The notes: generated by a model not told the origin, from the sequence alone. 64,000 nt of DNA from an uncultured Coriobacteriaceae bacterium (GCA_902798915.1 CADBYM010000006.1:1-64000), one strand, 5' to 3'. Shown: positions 8,999 to 17,706, counted from the stretch's first letter. A program made the numbers and translations.

Positions 8999-10794
8999 GT
9001 TATTGCCCCGGATGTCGCAAATTTCTCGTAGGCATCTCGGGCGTCAAGCTCCACGCGTATTCCGTTTTCGAGGCAGTGATTAACGTAAGCGGCATATGCT
9101 TCTCGCGGGCCGTTGGGTTGTGCGGGAGTGTCGAGTTCAGCCTCGCTTCCGATAGGTTTGCTTGGTTTGTGTTCAGTCTTGCCAAGCAGGATAAGAGAGT
9201 CACCTTTTACGCCACCTGAGGAGACCACCTGTTTGAAGCTCTCTTGGGACTTCGCGAGATGCGTGGTTGTAACCACGTCGAGCCCCGCGTCTTCTATTGC
9301 CGAAGCGAGAGCTTGCCACACGTCTGCTTTTGACGAGTGGAATACGAGCGTCATGAGTCCTTCGTCTTTGAGAACGCGCTTGGCTTCGGCCAGAGAAGTC
9401 ATGATCATGTGACCGTACGTATCAGCATCTTTGTCTTGTGAAGGGCTGATGATCGCTTCATCAGAGCGGTCAGTGGTCGCATCCAGCCACAGCTCGTTGA
9501 TTTGATTTACCTCAGCGTATGGGATGAAGTCGCCAAATGGCGGATCGGTGAAAACGTACGAGATTGTCCCGTCGCCCTCCCGTAGTCTACCGCTGCTTTG
9601 GTTGACTACATCGACATGCCCAGTACAGCCGTTTACGTACGAGAAGGCTCTTGCGAAGGGCTTTATCTTTCGCTGCAATCCCTTGAGGATGTTCTTTTCT
9701 ACGGGTAGGTTGCTAACGTAAAGCACACCACTTTGGGCGCCTGTCAGTACGAAATCTGACGAGTTGTGCTTGGCGACCACCCTCGTCATGAGCGTTGCGT
9801 GCGTAGCGTTGTAGCTGAGTATTAGGAGGCGTAGCGCGTCACGAATGTCTTTCTCGTAAGCTTCAGTCTTCTTCCATAGCGCCTCGATAATGAGAAAGTT
9901 GCGCTTCGTATAGAAGTGGTGCAGATGTGATATTCCCTTGTGATAACCGGCCCTGTGTAGCTCGCCCCATTCGATTGGCTGGGGCTTTGTATCCTCCGGA
10001 TAAGCAAGGGCTTCGATTCGGGCGACATCATCGAAATCTGCTGTATCAGCGACACGTCGCCAGTTTCTCCCAGCGGTCTCGCCGTAAACAAGAACCGGCA
10101 CCCTCCGACGGCTGCTTATGCTTTCGCCGAGCAAATCATCGTATTTCTCTTCCACCGAGAATGCGTTGTCGCCCGTCGATACGGCTGTGCCGCAGTGAGG
10201 ACAATTACCATTCGAATTGATTCTTAGAGGATCCCAGTTGACCATGCCTTCATAAAACGTGAAGTCACAGCCGCATTGCTGACAAGTGAGAACGCTTGAC
10301 CAGATTACATGACGAATGGTACCGATACGCCCTTGGTCATCTACGGCCTGGTACAGATCGCCAAGCTCGGCATTCACGTCTCGTAAGAGCTTTTCAGCCG
10401 CCTTGACGAAGAGGTTCGACGAGGGAGGGCAAGTCATAACGCGTGCTGCAAATGTGCCGTAAGTGCTTATGTCATAGAGTACGGCATTCCTTGGTCCCCA
10501 TTCGGGTTCTACGCCAAGCTTCTCTGCAATACTCAACATGCTTGGAGTAGGGTGCTCGCACATTTGGGCGGCCAGCCCAGTTGCACCGCTTCCCGAGAAT
10601 GAGTCGAGTACAGTATCGCCAGGATTGGTGTGCGCAGCGATGTAGACCGCAATCGATTCAGGGGCTATCTTGGTTGGATATGCGTAGGTATTGAAGAAGA
10701 CACCCGAGCGGAACGACGGCAGCGCACGCCGGTACAGTGTCGTTAGGTCGTTGTGCATGGCTCGGAAGTCACTCCAATCAAGTCGAATAGTCAC
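8995..10794 (-). CDS. Zn-ribbon-containing DNA methylase (COG1743-like)
   Basis: 599 residues. Motif I is DSFSGSGATG (about residues 63-72) and motif IV is FTDPPFGDF near residue 416, as in DNA amino-methyltransferases that use DPPF/DPPY. Between them two CxxC pairs (CQQC near 170, CPHC near 197) form a zinc ribbon, which matches the COG1743 adenine-specific methylases with Zn-ribbon. It is first in the four-gene operon. The start is uncertain: GTG at 10794 gives the full length, while an in-frame ATG at 10758 would still keep all motifs. Neither has a strong Shine-Dalgarno. The AT-rich stretch just upstream (10795-10830) is the likely promoter region; 10795-11020 otherwise holds no gene. Confidence 0.85.
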   Translation of the reverse strand: MTIRLDWSDFRAMHNDLTTLYRRALPSFRSGVFFNTYAYPTKIAPESIAVYIAAHTNPGDTVLDSFSGSGATGLAAQMCEHPTPSMLSIAEKLGVEPEWGPRNAVLYDISTYGTFAARVMTCPPSSNLFVKAAEKLLRDVNAELGDLYQAVDDQGRIGTIRHVIWSSVLTCQQCGCDFTFYEGMVNWDPLRINSNGNCPHCGTAVSTGDNAFSVEEKYDDLLGESISSRRRVPVLVYGETAGRNWRRVADTADFDDVARIEALAYPEDTKPQPIEWGELHRAGYHKGISHLHHFYTKRNFLIIEALWKKTEAYEKDIRDALRLLILSYNATHATLMTRVVAKHNSSDFVLTGAQSGVLYVSNLPVEKNILKGLQRKIKPFARAFSYVNGCTGHVDVVNQSSGRLREGDGTISYVFTDPPFGDFIPYAEVNQINELWLDATTDRSDEAIISPSQDKDADTYGHMIMTSLAEAKRVLKDEGLMTLVFHSSKADVWQALASAIEDAGLDVVTTTHLAKSQESFKQVVSSGGVKGDSLILLGKTEHKPSKPIGSEAELDTPAQPNGPREAYAAYVNHCLENGIRVELDARDAYEKFATSGAIT

Positions 10795-11020
10795 GTACAG
10801 TACAATCTAATAATTCTACCACCCAAGCGATTCCCACCAGTCGGCGGTCTTGGTTAAGGCGGCGTAAGAACGCAATCAGTCAGACGGACTCACTCATTAC
10901 TGTAGCCCAGCCAGATCGTGTCCGTCGCGTTGTCGAGTTCATCTGCCGTGGCCGCAACGCAACAGGGGCGACCCGCAGGCCGCCCCCAGGTGATCGCGTA
11001 TTCGGTTGTGCCGGCGCCGG

Positions 11021-11281
11021 CTACTTGACCAGCTTGAAGCCAACCCTGCCGTCGGGGCCCGTGGCGTACACCCTCGTGGCCATCGCCGCGTTCATCTCCT
11101 CCAGGCTCTCCCACGCCCCGAAGGCCCACAGCAGGTCCTCCAGCATGGTCTGGTCGGAGGGGACGAGATCGGGGTCGACGCCGTCGAGCATCTGGCCCAG
11201 GGTCATGGTGCCGAGCCCCTCGCAGTGGTAGACGGTGTCCAGGTCGGGGAGCTTGAAGGCTGTGGCGGTCGCGGTGCTCAT
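11021..11281 (-). CDS. Small protein downstream of portal remnant
   Basis: 86 residues, starting MSTATATAFKLPD, with a good ribosome site (GAGGA five bases before the ATG). It follows the portal-protein remnant on the same strand by 12 bases, which suggests it belonged to the same phage module. Composition is acidic with a central helical segment (MLEDLLWAFGAWESLEEMN). I do not recognise the family; it may be a phage morphogenesis or accessory protein that has survived intact. Confidence 0.55.
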   Translation of the reverse strand: MSTATATAFKLPDLDTVYHCEGLGTMTLGQMLDGVDPDLVPSDQTMLEDLLWAFGAWESLEEMNAAMATRVYATGPDGRVGFKLVK

Positions 11282-11293
11282 GGTGTCCTCATT

Positions 11294-11556
11294 TCAGGCG
11301 CCCCTGGTGACGCCCACCTCGCGCATGTCCTGCTCCTTCTCTGGGCCGCGTCCTAGACGATGCTGTCATCAAATTGGACATGAATCTCGCCCTCGTCGGG
11401 GATGCCCTCGCCGATGGATTGCGATGCGTGCATGACCGCCCTAGCTATCGAAACGATCGAGCCCTTCAGACTGTTCTCACGCCGACTGATGTTGCGCTGA
11501 GAGCTGAGTTGTCGAAACAGAACTGCAGATAATTCTCTCAATGCTTCGGCACACAA
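11294..11556 (-). pseudogene. Phage portal protein C-terminal remnant, frameshifted
   Basis: The first part encodes a segment ending EGIPDEGEIHVQFDDSIV and then a stop at 11353-11355. A shift in frame immediately after it continues with GPEKEQDMREVGVTRGA to a TGA at 11294-11296. Together these match the C-terminal pattern of SPP1-type phage portals, in which an FDDSI strand is followed by an acidic, (E)K(x)QDM-type helix. Everything N-terminal of about 11556 is missing, and the start there is not a genuine gene start (a TGA lies directly upstream). It lies in the expected order after the terminase remnants on the same strand. Confidence 0.6.
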
Positions 11557-11776
11557 TGCTCATCCGACCCGCAATTGCTCATGGCGATAAGGCCTTTGAT
11601 TTGCCGATGATGATAACGTCTTCCACCATCATTCCCCGTCACGATCCCGCGCGCCAATACATGCCCGCCGAAAACCAATTGCCTGAACCAATCAGTTAGC
11701 CGATAGTCTGAAGTGCACATTTGCGCAGGCACCATTCGTCAGAGGCACCAAACTATCGCACGGAAAGAAGACAGCC

Positions 11777-12328
11777 ATGTACATTAACGATAACGCTCTT
11801 AAATGGTACGAATACGCCCTTAGGACTGGCGATGACTCGGTTGCCAGATTCATGATGAATTGGATCGCCTTCAACTTCATGTACGGCGAGTACCGTAAAA
11901 AGGACGATGAAGGTGAGTGGAATTCTGAGAGGGAGCGTATATCTCTACTCTGTCATGACAAGTATCGCGATCTCACAATATACAACCCGTTCGTCGAAGA
12001 CCGCGAAGCCACAGAAACACTCATCGAGCTTCCCGTCGTAAAGGGGAAACGTTTTCCGGAATGGCGAGGGGGGCCACACTTGCCATATGACCGTACTAAG
12101 AAGCCCTATGAGATGACACCAGCCGAGCTCTGGGGGGTGACTAGCTTGGGCAGTGGGCTCAAGCGGGTTGAGTGTCTCCTTCTAACTCTGTACCAAGTGC
12201 GCTGTAACCTATTTCATGGTTCAAAAGACCCCACCTTCATACGTGATCTCGAGTTAGTAGAGTCGGCGGGGATAGTCTTGGAAGGCTACATGAAAGCGTT
12301 GCTACACATAGACTCTTCTCCCCGTTAG
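11777..12328 (+). CDS. HEPN-domain protein (putative RNase)
   Basis: 183 residues, all helical in appearance. The C-terminal half carries R142-C-N-L-F-H147 within VRCNLFHGSKDP, exactly the RX4H motif of HEPN domains, which in many toxins and defence proteins is the metal-independent RNase active site. A purine-rich site (GGAAAGAAG) precedes the ATG. The gene is on the opposite strand to, and lies exactly between, the large-terminase and portal remnants, and its stop codon abuts the terminase remnant. No antitoxin (such as MNT) is adjacent. RNase activity and a defence role are inferences from the motif. Confidence 0.7.
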   Translation: MYINDNALKWYEYALRTGDDSVARFMMNWIAFNFMYGEYRKKDDEGEWNSERERISLLCHDKYRDLTIYNPFVEDREATETLIELPVVKGKRFPEWRGGPHLPYDRTKKPYEMTPAELWGVTSLGSGLKRVECLLLTLYQVRCNLFHGSKDPTFIRDLELVESAGIVLEGYMKALLHIDSSPR

Positions 12329-12329
12329 T

Positions 12330-12644
12330 CGATGGATCAACCCTCAGCACGTCGTCAAGCATGGCATTTCTGACCGCATCATTGCTGTGATCGTTCCCGT
12401 CCGGTATGTCATCAATCTTGTTACTCTCCCTGCCGCGCTCGATTTCCTTCAACGTGAACTCGGAGAAGGTCAGGGGGCACCTGTTGGGGTCGATAACGAT
12501 TTCGCGCGAGCCGCCCAGCCACTCATAGGACAAGTGCTTTATCCCAGCATTCCTGCCCGCGTGGACGCGAATCCCGAGCTCGCGCCTCCAGACTTTCATC
12601 TGCACCTTCGAGTCATGCGTGTCATCGGAAAACGATCTGGTCAT
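12330..12644 (-). pseudogene. Phage large terminase C-terminal remnant
   Basis: About 105 residues with strong match to the C-terminal nuclease part of phage TerL: SYEWLGGSREIVIDPNRCP, then TFSEFTLKEIER, then PDGNDHSNDAVRNAM. This is the conserved ending in which a DP-RCP loop is followed by a DNHSIDAxRYA-type metal-binding helix. The ATPase half is absent, and the matching sequence stops where the HEPN gene ends. It is translated minus-strand after the small-terminase remnant, as in an intact phage packaging module. Confidence 0.7.
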
Positions 12645-12766
12645 GGGTAGGGCTCGCCGTTGGCGTCGTCCGCATAGGTGAGAGAATCGACCACGATCTC
12701 TCCCGTGTCTGCGTATCCGCCGGCATGGTCTTATTCGCGGAGTGCTCCTCGAAAAAGAGAAGGCAC

Positions 12767-12930
12767 CTAGCGACGCCTCGCCGCGTCCTTGATGGTCGTG
12801 AGCAGGGATTTCTTGTAGTAGACCTCGGCTTTTTTTATCTCTTCGTATAATGCGCGCTTCACTCCGCCCTTGGCGTCCTCACCCTCCTTCAGTCAGTGGT
12901 AGAAGGTGGAGGGGTGCACGCCGATGCCCG
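12767..12930 (-). pseudogene. Phage small terminase remnant with internal stop
   Basis: Reads RAGIGVHPSTFYH, a TGA at 12893-12895, then LKEGEDAKGGVKRALYEE and KKAEVYYKKSLL to a stop at 12767-12769. Small terminases and related helix-turn-helix phage proteins read STFYxWLKEGE here, so the TGA replaces the conserved Trp codon TGG. N-terminal residues are lost under the next gene on the other strand. The 120 bases between this and the large-terminase remnant show another short open stretch without recognisable identity. Confidence 0.55.
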
Positions 12931-13418
12931 CGCGTCACAAACTAGACCTAACGCGTGATACGATGCTGCTGTTTACGCGATGCGATGGGACAGGCATGGG
13001 GCTGGGATACTTGGGCAGGTGCCATTTGGAGGCCGAGGACGGCGAGGCCGCCGTCTACTCGTACACGGGAACGAACGCCAACCTACCGCGCGACGACTGG
13101 GACAGACTGGAGTCGATCGCCGGATCCTTCACGATACGCAAGGACGCCTTGGAAGAGCCCGAGGTCCACGTGAGGCGCGTGCGCAAGCCCAACGGGCGAA
13201 GGGTCATCGAACAGAAGGTCATCACCCACTTCCCCAGCCTTCACGACCACTTACGGGACGGCGGCATTGTGGTGGACGATCTGTGCGGCGCAGACAAGAT
13301 AGAGTTCAAGGGAACGGGCAACCCGCTCCCTCGAATCGTTTGCCGACTGCTGTATGCGGTCTACAAGTCGTACATGCTCAACGGCAAGCTGCCGGAGGAC
13401 GAGGCGTTCATCCAGTAG
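12924..13418 (+). CDS. Hypothetical protein
   Basis: About 164 residues if started at the ATG at 12924; a GTG at 12906 or ATG at 12963 are alternatives and none has a clear ribosome site. The protein has a mixed alpha/beta look (YLGRCHLEAEDGEAAVYSYTG; VDDLCGADKIEFKGTGNPLPRIVC) and a C-terminal helix. No family recognised. It lies head-to-head over the small terminase remnant, so it either arrived later or is itself a cargo gene of the decayed prophage. Confidence 0.45.
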   Translation: MPARHKLDLTRDTMLLFTRCDGTGMGLGYLGRCHLEAEDGEAAVYSYTGTNANLPRDDWDRLESIAGSFTIRKDALEEPEVHVRRVRKPNGRRVIEQKVITHFPSLHDHLRDGGIVVDDLCGADKIEFKGTGNPLPRIVCRLLYAVYKSYMLNGKLPEDEAFIQ

Positions 13419-13588
13419 CCCTGCGCTCGCGTCTGGTTTTTGAACCCGCATTCCCAGCACCTCTGACTGCTATGTATGCGCATGCGGTCGCGCTCGCGGC
13501 GAATCGCCGCCACCTCCGCCTCGCTGTCCTTCTCCTCAGCCTCGCGCCGCAGGATCTCGTTGAAGGCCACCACATCACCAATGTGCAT
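13361..13588 (-). other. Possible short coding remnant with CxxC
   Basis: A 75-codon frame starts MHIGDVVAFNEILRRE, continues with an acidic helix and a CWECGF motif, and overlaps the 3' end of the plus-strand hypothetical gene. The first 50 residues look protein-like and the order on the minus strand (before the small terminase remnant) would fit another phage fragment. The last part is probably not coding. Kept only as a low-confidence remnant. Confidence 0.25.
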
Positions 13589-13790
13589 TCGCTCAGCACA
13601 TGAGGGCAGAGTATCGTCTGTCAGTGCGGCCTGGCGCCTACTATGCCACAGTCGGAACGCTCTAGGGGCAACGTGAACGTCTCGATGACAACCACAGATG
13701 CCATCCCCTCAGGCTCTTCTCTGTCTCGAAGACTACAATATAGGCAACAGCACCCGGACATCGCATCGAGAACACGAGGGAGACTCAAAC

Positions 13791-14519
13791 ATGCAGAACA
13801 GGTACACGGGCGACATAGGTGACTTCAGCAAGCTCGGGCTGCTGCGGGTGCTACGTGCCGCGGGATTGTCCATCGGCCTCAACTGGTACCTCACCCCGGA
13901 CGAGACGCACAACAATGACGGCGGCCACACTAAGTACCTCTCACAGGAGGAGTTCCTCAGGTGCGATCGACCCCTCGCACTGGAGCTGAAGGGTATCCTC
14001 GACAGCGGGAAAAGGGAGGTACGCCTGCTGGAGAGCGACGACATCCTGGAGGCGACGTTCTTCTCGGAGTGCCTCGACTTCACGGGCATGCGGAAAGCGG
14101 AGAGGGCGGAGTTCCGGGAGGCATGGTACAACCGGTCCCTTGCCAAGCTGTCTGGCCGGGACGTCGTCCTCGTCGACCCGGACAACGGCCTCGTCGTTCC
14201 CTCGGCCGCTGGGAGGCCGAAGGAGAACAAATACGTGCTCCCCGAGGAACTCGCCGGCTACTACGCCCGGGGCTCCAGCGTGATCTACTACCAGCACAAG
14301 GCAAGGCGGAAAGACGAGTTCTACGTCAGGCAGCACCGCGAGCTGGTGCACGGCCAGCTCTTCCCGGACGCGGAGGGACTCGCGCTTAAGTTCACGCCCA
14401 CGTCCCAGCGGTACTACCTCTTCGTCATCCAGCCCCGGCACAGCTCAATCATCAAGGCCGCCGTGGACGAGATGCTCGCCACCAGCTGGGGCGAGCACTT
14501 CTGCCTGCTGCGAGGTTGA
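13791..14519 (+). CDS. NRYTGDIGDF-family hypothetical protein
   Basis: 242 residues starting MQNRYTGDIGDFSKLGLLR, a highly characteristic N-terminus of a conserved bacterial family of unknown function often seen in mobile regions. A GAGGGA ribosome site sits eight bases before the ATG at 13791; the longer frame upstream is not needed. The protein has a VVLVDPDNGL strand in the middle and a YYQHKARR segment, giving a Rossmann-like impression but no glycine-rich nucleotide loop. A short sequence resembling its C-terminal part recurs at 25693-25741. Function unknown. Confidence 0.75.
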   Translation: MQNRYTGDIGDFSKLGLLRVLRAAGLSIGLNWYLTPDETHNNDGGHTKYLSQEEFLRCDRPLALELKGILDSGKREVRLLESDDILEATFFSECLDFTGMRKAERAEFREAWYNRSLAKLSGRDVVLVDPDNGLVVPSAAGRPKENKYVLPEELAGYYARGSSVIYYQHKARRKDEFYVRQHRELVHGQLFPDAEGLALKFTPTSQRYYLFVIQPRHSSIIKAAVDEMLATSWGEHFCLLRG

Positions 14520-14872
14520 ACAAGTAATGGACGGGCGAGACAGTGTCTGAACAACTATCGAGCATCCGTTTCCTACGAGGTGGTGCGTCCTCAGGTTTCG
14601 CCATCGGATATCCACTTGCTCTCCCGGAACACAAGAGTCAGCGCCAGCAGATCACCTATCAAGGTCCGCCCCCACAGTCAGCCTCCCAAGGACGCACGGA
14701 GCATATCTCATCCATTAGCTGCATCACAGTAATCATTTGAGTGATATGCTGAAGCGCAGTGGGTAGAGGCAGGATGATGCATGGCAGCGTGCACCTGATT
14801 GGGTCCTCCCCCGTTGCCAGTCAATTCCCAAAGCGGCAGATGCTGGCACGATGTTCTTAGGAAGGAGCAGAA
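14520..14872. other. Intergenic region before ecsC-like gene
   Basis: About 350 bases without a convincing gene. The only signal is an extended -10 (TGATATGCT, 14742-14750) and a good ribosome site (AAGGAG) ahead of the next gene. Confidence 0.4.
14741..14753 (+). promoter_or_regulatory. Extended -10 promoter element, copy 1
   Basis: GTGATATGCTGAA contains TG-n-TATGCT, a good extended -10 hexamer. The same 13 bases occur again at 19343-19355 before the macro-domain gene, so both genes may use the same promoter type. No clear -35 is seen in either case, as expected for extended -10 promoters. Confidence 0.4.
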
Positions 14873-16213
14873 ATGGGCTTTTTTGAAGACGCTCTTGGAG
14901 GAATCGCGGAAGGCCTCGGTGCTGCAGCAAGTACGGTTGGAGAGGCGGCTACGACCGTCGCCGGTGCAGTCGGTGGTGCTGCTGGCGCAGCAGCGGATGC
15001 TATTGGCACCACTGTGAGCACTGCCACCTCTGACCTTTACTCTTCATTCGGGGGATCTGTTGGCATCGAGCAGGGAGACAACCTCAAACTCAAGGACGGC
15101 TCTTACCTCCTTCCGGAGCCCGTAATAAACGATGAGGAGTCACACGAGCTCGATGTGTTGACTAAGCGTTACGACAAGCTCAACAAGCCGGGTCTCATTG
15201 TTCGTGCAGGCGACGCATTAGGTCAGGTCATGCCGGACTTCGTGAAGGATGCTTTTGATAACGCTGGAGAGACGATATCGAGTGCCGAACTATTCAAATC
15301 TGCCATGAAGATTGTCGCAGAAGGGTTTGGAGCAATCGAGAAGCAAGCCGCCAGTGCATCCGTGAGTTCAGATTACGTTGTCAATCAAATTAACAGGGGC
15401 AAGCAGGAACAGAAAGTATCGAGCATCGAGGAGATATGCCTCCTGAGGTCCAACGATGTCGCTCGGGTTGCTGGGGCAGAGCGTGCGGGACACCTCAGTC
15501 TCGCGTTTGTCGAAGGTGCGGCTACCGGCGCGCCTGGTTTTGCGGGCATACCTTTCAATCTGGTGCTGTCGACATTCCTGTTCTTCCGCGCCGTTCAGTC
15601 AATGGCGATGTTTTACGGCTACGACGTCAAAGGCAATCCCGACGAGATGGTGGTAGCGGGTGAGGTCATCATGGCCGCGTATGGGGCGGGAGAACAGGGA
15701 CCCAACGGCTCTGTCGCAGCAGGCTACGTCGGCAAGATAATGGCGATAAGCGAGGCTGAGGTGGCGAAGCAGGTTGTTGGTAAAGGGTGGACCGCAATGG
15801 CGAGCCGTGGCGGTGTCACACTCCTCCTCACGCAGATGCGGGCTCTTGCGCACGCTTCGGCTAGGAAGGCCTTGGTAAACGCAGGCGAGCAAGGATTAGA
15901 AAAGAGCGTGTTTGCGAGCGTCTTCACCCAAATCGGAAAGAGGCTAACTCAGAGCGCCATCAAAGGCGCAGTGCCCATTGTCGGCGGCGTTATCGGGGCC
16001 CTCTTCGACTCGGGTGTGATGGGTCGCATGCTCGACTTTGCGGAAGTGTTTTATCACAAGCGCTTCATCTTGGAGAAAGAGTTGCGAGTGCGCAGCCTCG
16101 CTGAGGGCACCCCGTTCTATGAGGTGGTGGAAGAAGTATCTGATGTCGACACCGACGCAGTCGTCGAGGAAGCGGAAAGGATTGTCGAAGAGGAAACCGA
16201 GACGAGTGAGTGA
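14873..16213 (+). CDS. EcsC-family protein
   Basis: 446 residues with AAGGAG ribosome site. The first ~45 residues are very rich in Gly/Ala and amphipathic (GLGAAASTVGEAATTVAGA). The body carries the EcsC-family pattern: GAATGAPGFAGIPFNLVLS membrane-like helix, a MAMFYGYDV segment, and two further Gly/Ala-rich hydrophobic stretches near residues 325-385, then an acidic C-terminal tail. EcsC proteins accompany some ABC transporter operons (ecsABC) but most members, like this one, are stand-alone and uncharacterised. The stop codon abuts the stop of the convergent mcrC-like gene. Confidence 0.75.
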   Translation: MGFFEDALGGIAEGLGAAASTVGEAATTVAGAVGGAAGAAADAIGTTVSTATSDLYSSFGGSVGIEQGDNLKLKDGSYLLPEPVINDEESHELDVLTKRYDKLNKPGLIVRAGDALGQVMPDFVKDAFDNAGETISSAELFKSAMKIVAEGFGAIEKQAASASVSSDYVVNQINRGKQEQKVSSIEEICLLRSNDVARVAGAERAGHLSLAFVEGAATGAPGFAGIPFNLVLSTFLFFRAVQSMAMFYGYDVKGNPDEMVVAGEVIMAAYGAGEQGPNGSVAAGYVGKIMAISEAEVAKQVVGKGWTAMASRGGVTLLLTQMRALAHASARKALVNAGEQGLEKSVFASVFTQIGKRLTQSAIKGAVPIVGGVIGALFDSGVMGRMLDFAEVFYHKRFILEKELRVRSLAEGTPFYEVVEEVSDVDTDAVVEEAERIVEEETETSE

Positions 16214-17488
16214 TCATCGTCGCTCCACTAGAGTACTGATCGATTCGATGAGTGCCCTACCACCCACACGCATATTGCCCAGGAAGCGTTCTGGTGATTT
16301 GAGCAGCCCCGTTATTTCCTCGAGCCTATCCGTGATCGCCCCAAACTCCTGCCCGAGGTCGAGTGTCCAAAGGTAGAAGTCGCGCCCGGTCTCGTTCCAG
16401 TGCGACTGACGGTCCTCCTCCCTGGCGGTGAGCGCATACAGCAGCATGCCCGATACGGGTCTGCCCGAAGCGTACTCCTCGTGAAGGACGTAGGAGAAAA
16501 TCTGGTTCATGTTGGCGGGCGAGGCAATCTCGCGCTCGTGATGGGTCTTGAGGATACGCCCGTAGCACTTACAGTCGACGATGAGCGTGGCATCCTTGCC
16601 GACAAGCGTAACGTCTGTGTAAAGCCTCGGAAGGAATCCGGGGTCGTCACCAGCAACAGAACGTTTCACTTCCTTGGCCGACGGTCGCAACTCAGGATGA
16701 TGCCTTTCGAACCATGCCAGGACGAACGCCTCATAGAGCGCGAAGAGCTTTTGTGAGTCTTTGAATGCTGCCAGCTTTGTTTCGCCTTCATCTTGCGTGA
16801 GCAGCATGGACTCCACGACCATGTAGCACACGTTCATCAGAAGCTGGTACGAACCATTGTTGCGGTGATAACGCAGCCTACCCCATTCGATGCGCTTGGG
16901 GTCGAGGTTGTCGACATCCCGCAAGGCTAGCAGGAATCTCTTGAGCGCCTTCCTGCACTTTCGATCCACGAGGTCCGAAGCGACGAGCAAACCTCCGACG
17001 GTCTTTAGAATCCGGTTCTTGTAGGTGTTCTCATTGAGCTCGTCCCACTCGCAGGCGACCCTGCTTGAGTTCCTTGCGGCGAGCCTCGCCGTCGAGCGGG
17101 CGTCAATCCTACCCCGGACGCCGAGGATGTCCTCCCTGACCACAGAGTAGCCACGCTCGAACCCGCGTTTGCGCTGCAGGTCTATGCCCATCGAAAGGAT
17201 GGCCGCCATGAGGTCTTCGACCCCATCGAAGTCTTCTGTCTCAAGCCGGGTGTATTTGTCAATTAGGTCCTCGGGCATGCCCGCTTCGGCTGGGCTTGTC
17301 TGAACAGCCTCAATGGCCATCTCTTGGGTGGTGTGGACATTTAGCGTGCCAACCAAGTAGCTGTCATGGTCAATCCGTACGCCTGGCACACGGCTGGCAG
17401 CCTCGATGACTTCCTCAATCTTTAGGGGATGCTCGTCCGCGAGGTTTGCAACGGCGTCCTTTGCTCTTATCGCCGCATCTCCTGTCAT
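16214..17488 (-). CDS. mcrC: McrC-family protein without McrB
   Basis: 424 residues from the ATG at 17488. The core matches McrC (5-methylcytosine restriction subunit): EDLMAAILSMGI and KRGFERGYSVV, then LGVRGRIDARST, WDELNENTYKNRIL, LYEAFVLAW and the nuclease motif LYTDVTL ... TLIVDCKCYGR (PD-(D/E)xK, about residue 303). Known McrC supplies the endonuclease and needs the GTPase McrB, normally encoded just upstream. Here the upstream minus-strand gene is an AlbA_2 protein instead, and no GTPase is found within the window. The frame upstream of 17488 is open to 17686 but reads like intergenic sequence with an unconvincing TTG start. Confidence 0.75.
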   Translation of the reverse strand: MTGDAAIRAKDAVANLADEHPLKIEEVIEAASRVPGVRIDHDSYLVGTLNVHTTQEMAIEAVQTSPAEAGMPEDLIDKYTRLETEDFDGVEDLMAAILSMGIDLQRKRGFERGYSVVREDILGVRGRIDARSTARLAARNSSRVACEWDELNENTYKNRILKTVGGLLVASDLVDRKCRKALKRFLLALRDVDNLDPKRIEWGRLRYHRNNGSYQLLMNVCYMVVESMLLTQDEGETKLAAFKDSQKLFALYEAFVLAWFERHHPELRPSAKEVKRSVAGDDPGFLPRLYTDVTLVGKDATLIVDCKCYGRILKTHHEREIASPANMNQIFSYVLHEEYASGRPVSGMLLYALTAREEDRQSHWNETGRDFYLWTLDLGQEFGAITDRLEEITGLLKSPERFLGNMRVGGRALIESISTLVERR

Positions 17489-17672
17489 CTTGCCTAAAGA
17501 ACCTAACGATATCCCACAGGAGGGGCCCAGAAGATTCGAGACTCTGGGTACCCGACCCGGTTCTGGGGGCGTATGGGGACCAGCTCTGTCTGGAAGGATT
17601 CGACGAACAGTGAACCGCTGCTTGGCGTGCCCCCCAGCGGAGGGCGGCTTTCGAAGCGCAGTATACCCCTCC

Positions 17673-17706
17673 GTTCTAGAAGTCAAATCGTTCTAGAAGT
17701 CAAATG
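17673..17706. repeat. Tandem 17-bp repeat with TTCTAGAA palindrome
   Basis: Two adjacent copies of GTTCTAGAAGTCAAAT plus one variable base. On the minus strand each copy supplies a TTGACT -35-like hexamer, and TATACT follows the inner copy by 15 bases. It lies 185 bases upstream of the mcrC-like start, so it may be that gene's promoter/operator. The remainder of 17489-17803 has no gene. Confidence 0.6.

Noticed and set aside
1667-10794. Type I restriction-modification system
   Set aside because: No HsdS specificity subunit or HsdR helicase-nuclease is encoded; the methylases are of different classes.
13361-13588. IS200/IS605 TnpB zinc-finger fragment
   Set aside because: One CxxC motif in HSSQRCWECGFKN is suggestive, but the preceding helix does not resemble TnpB and no RuvC motif or element end is found.
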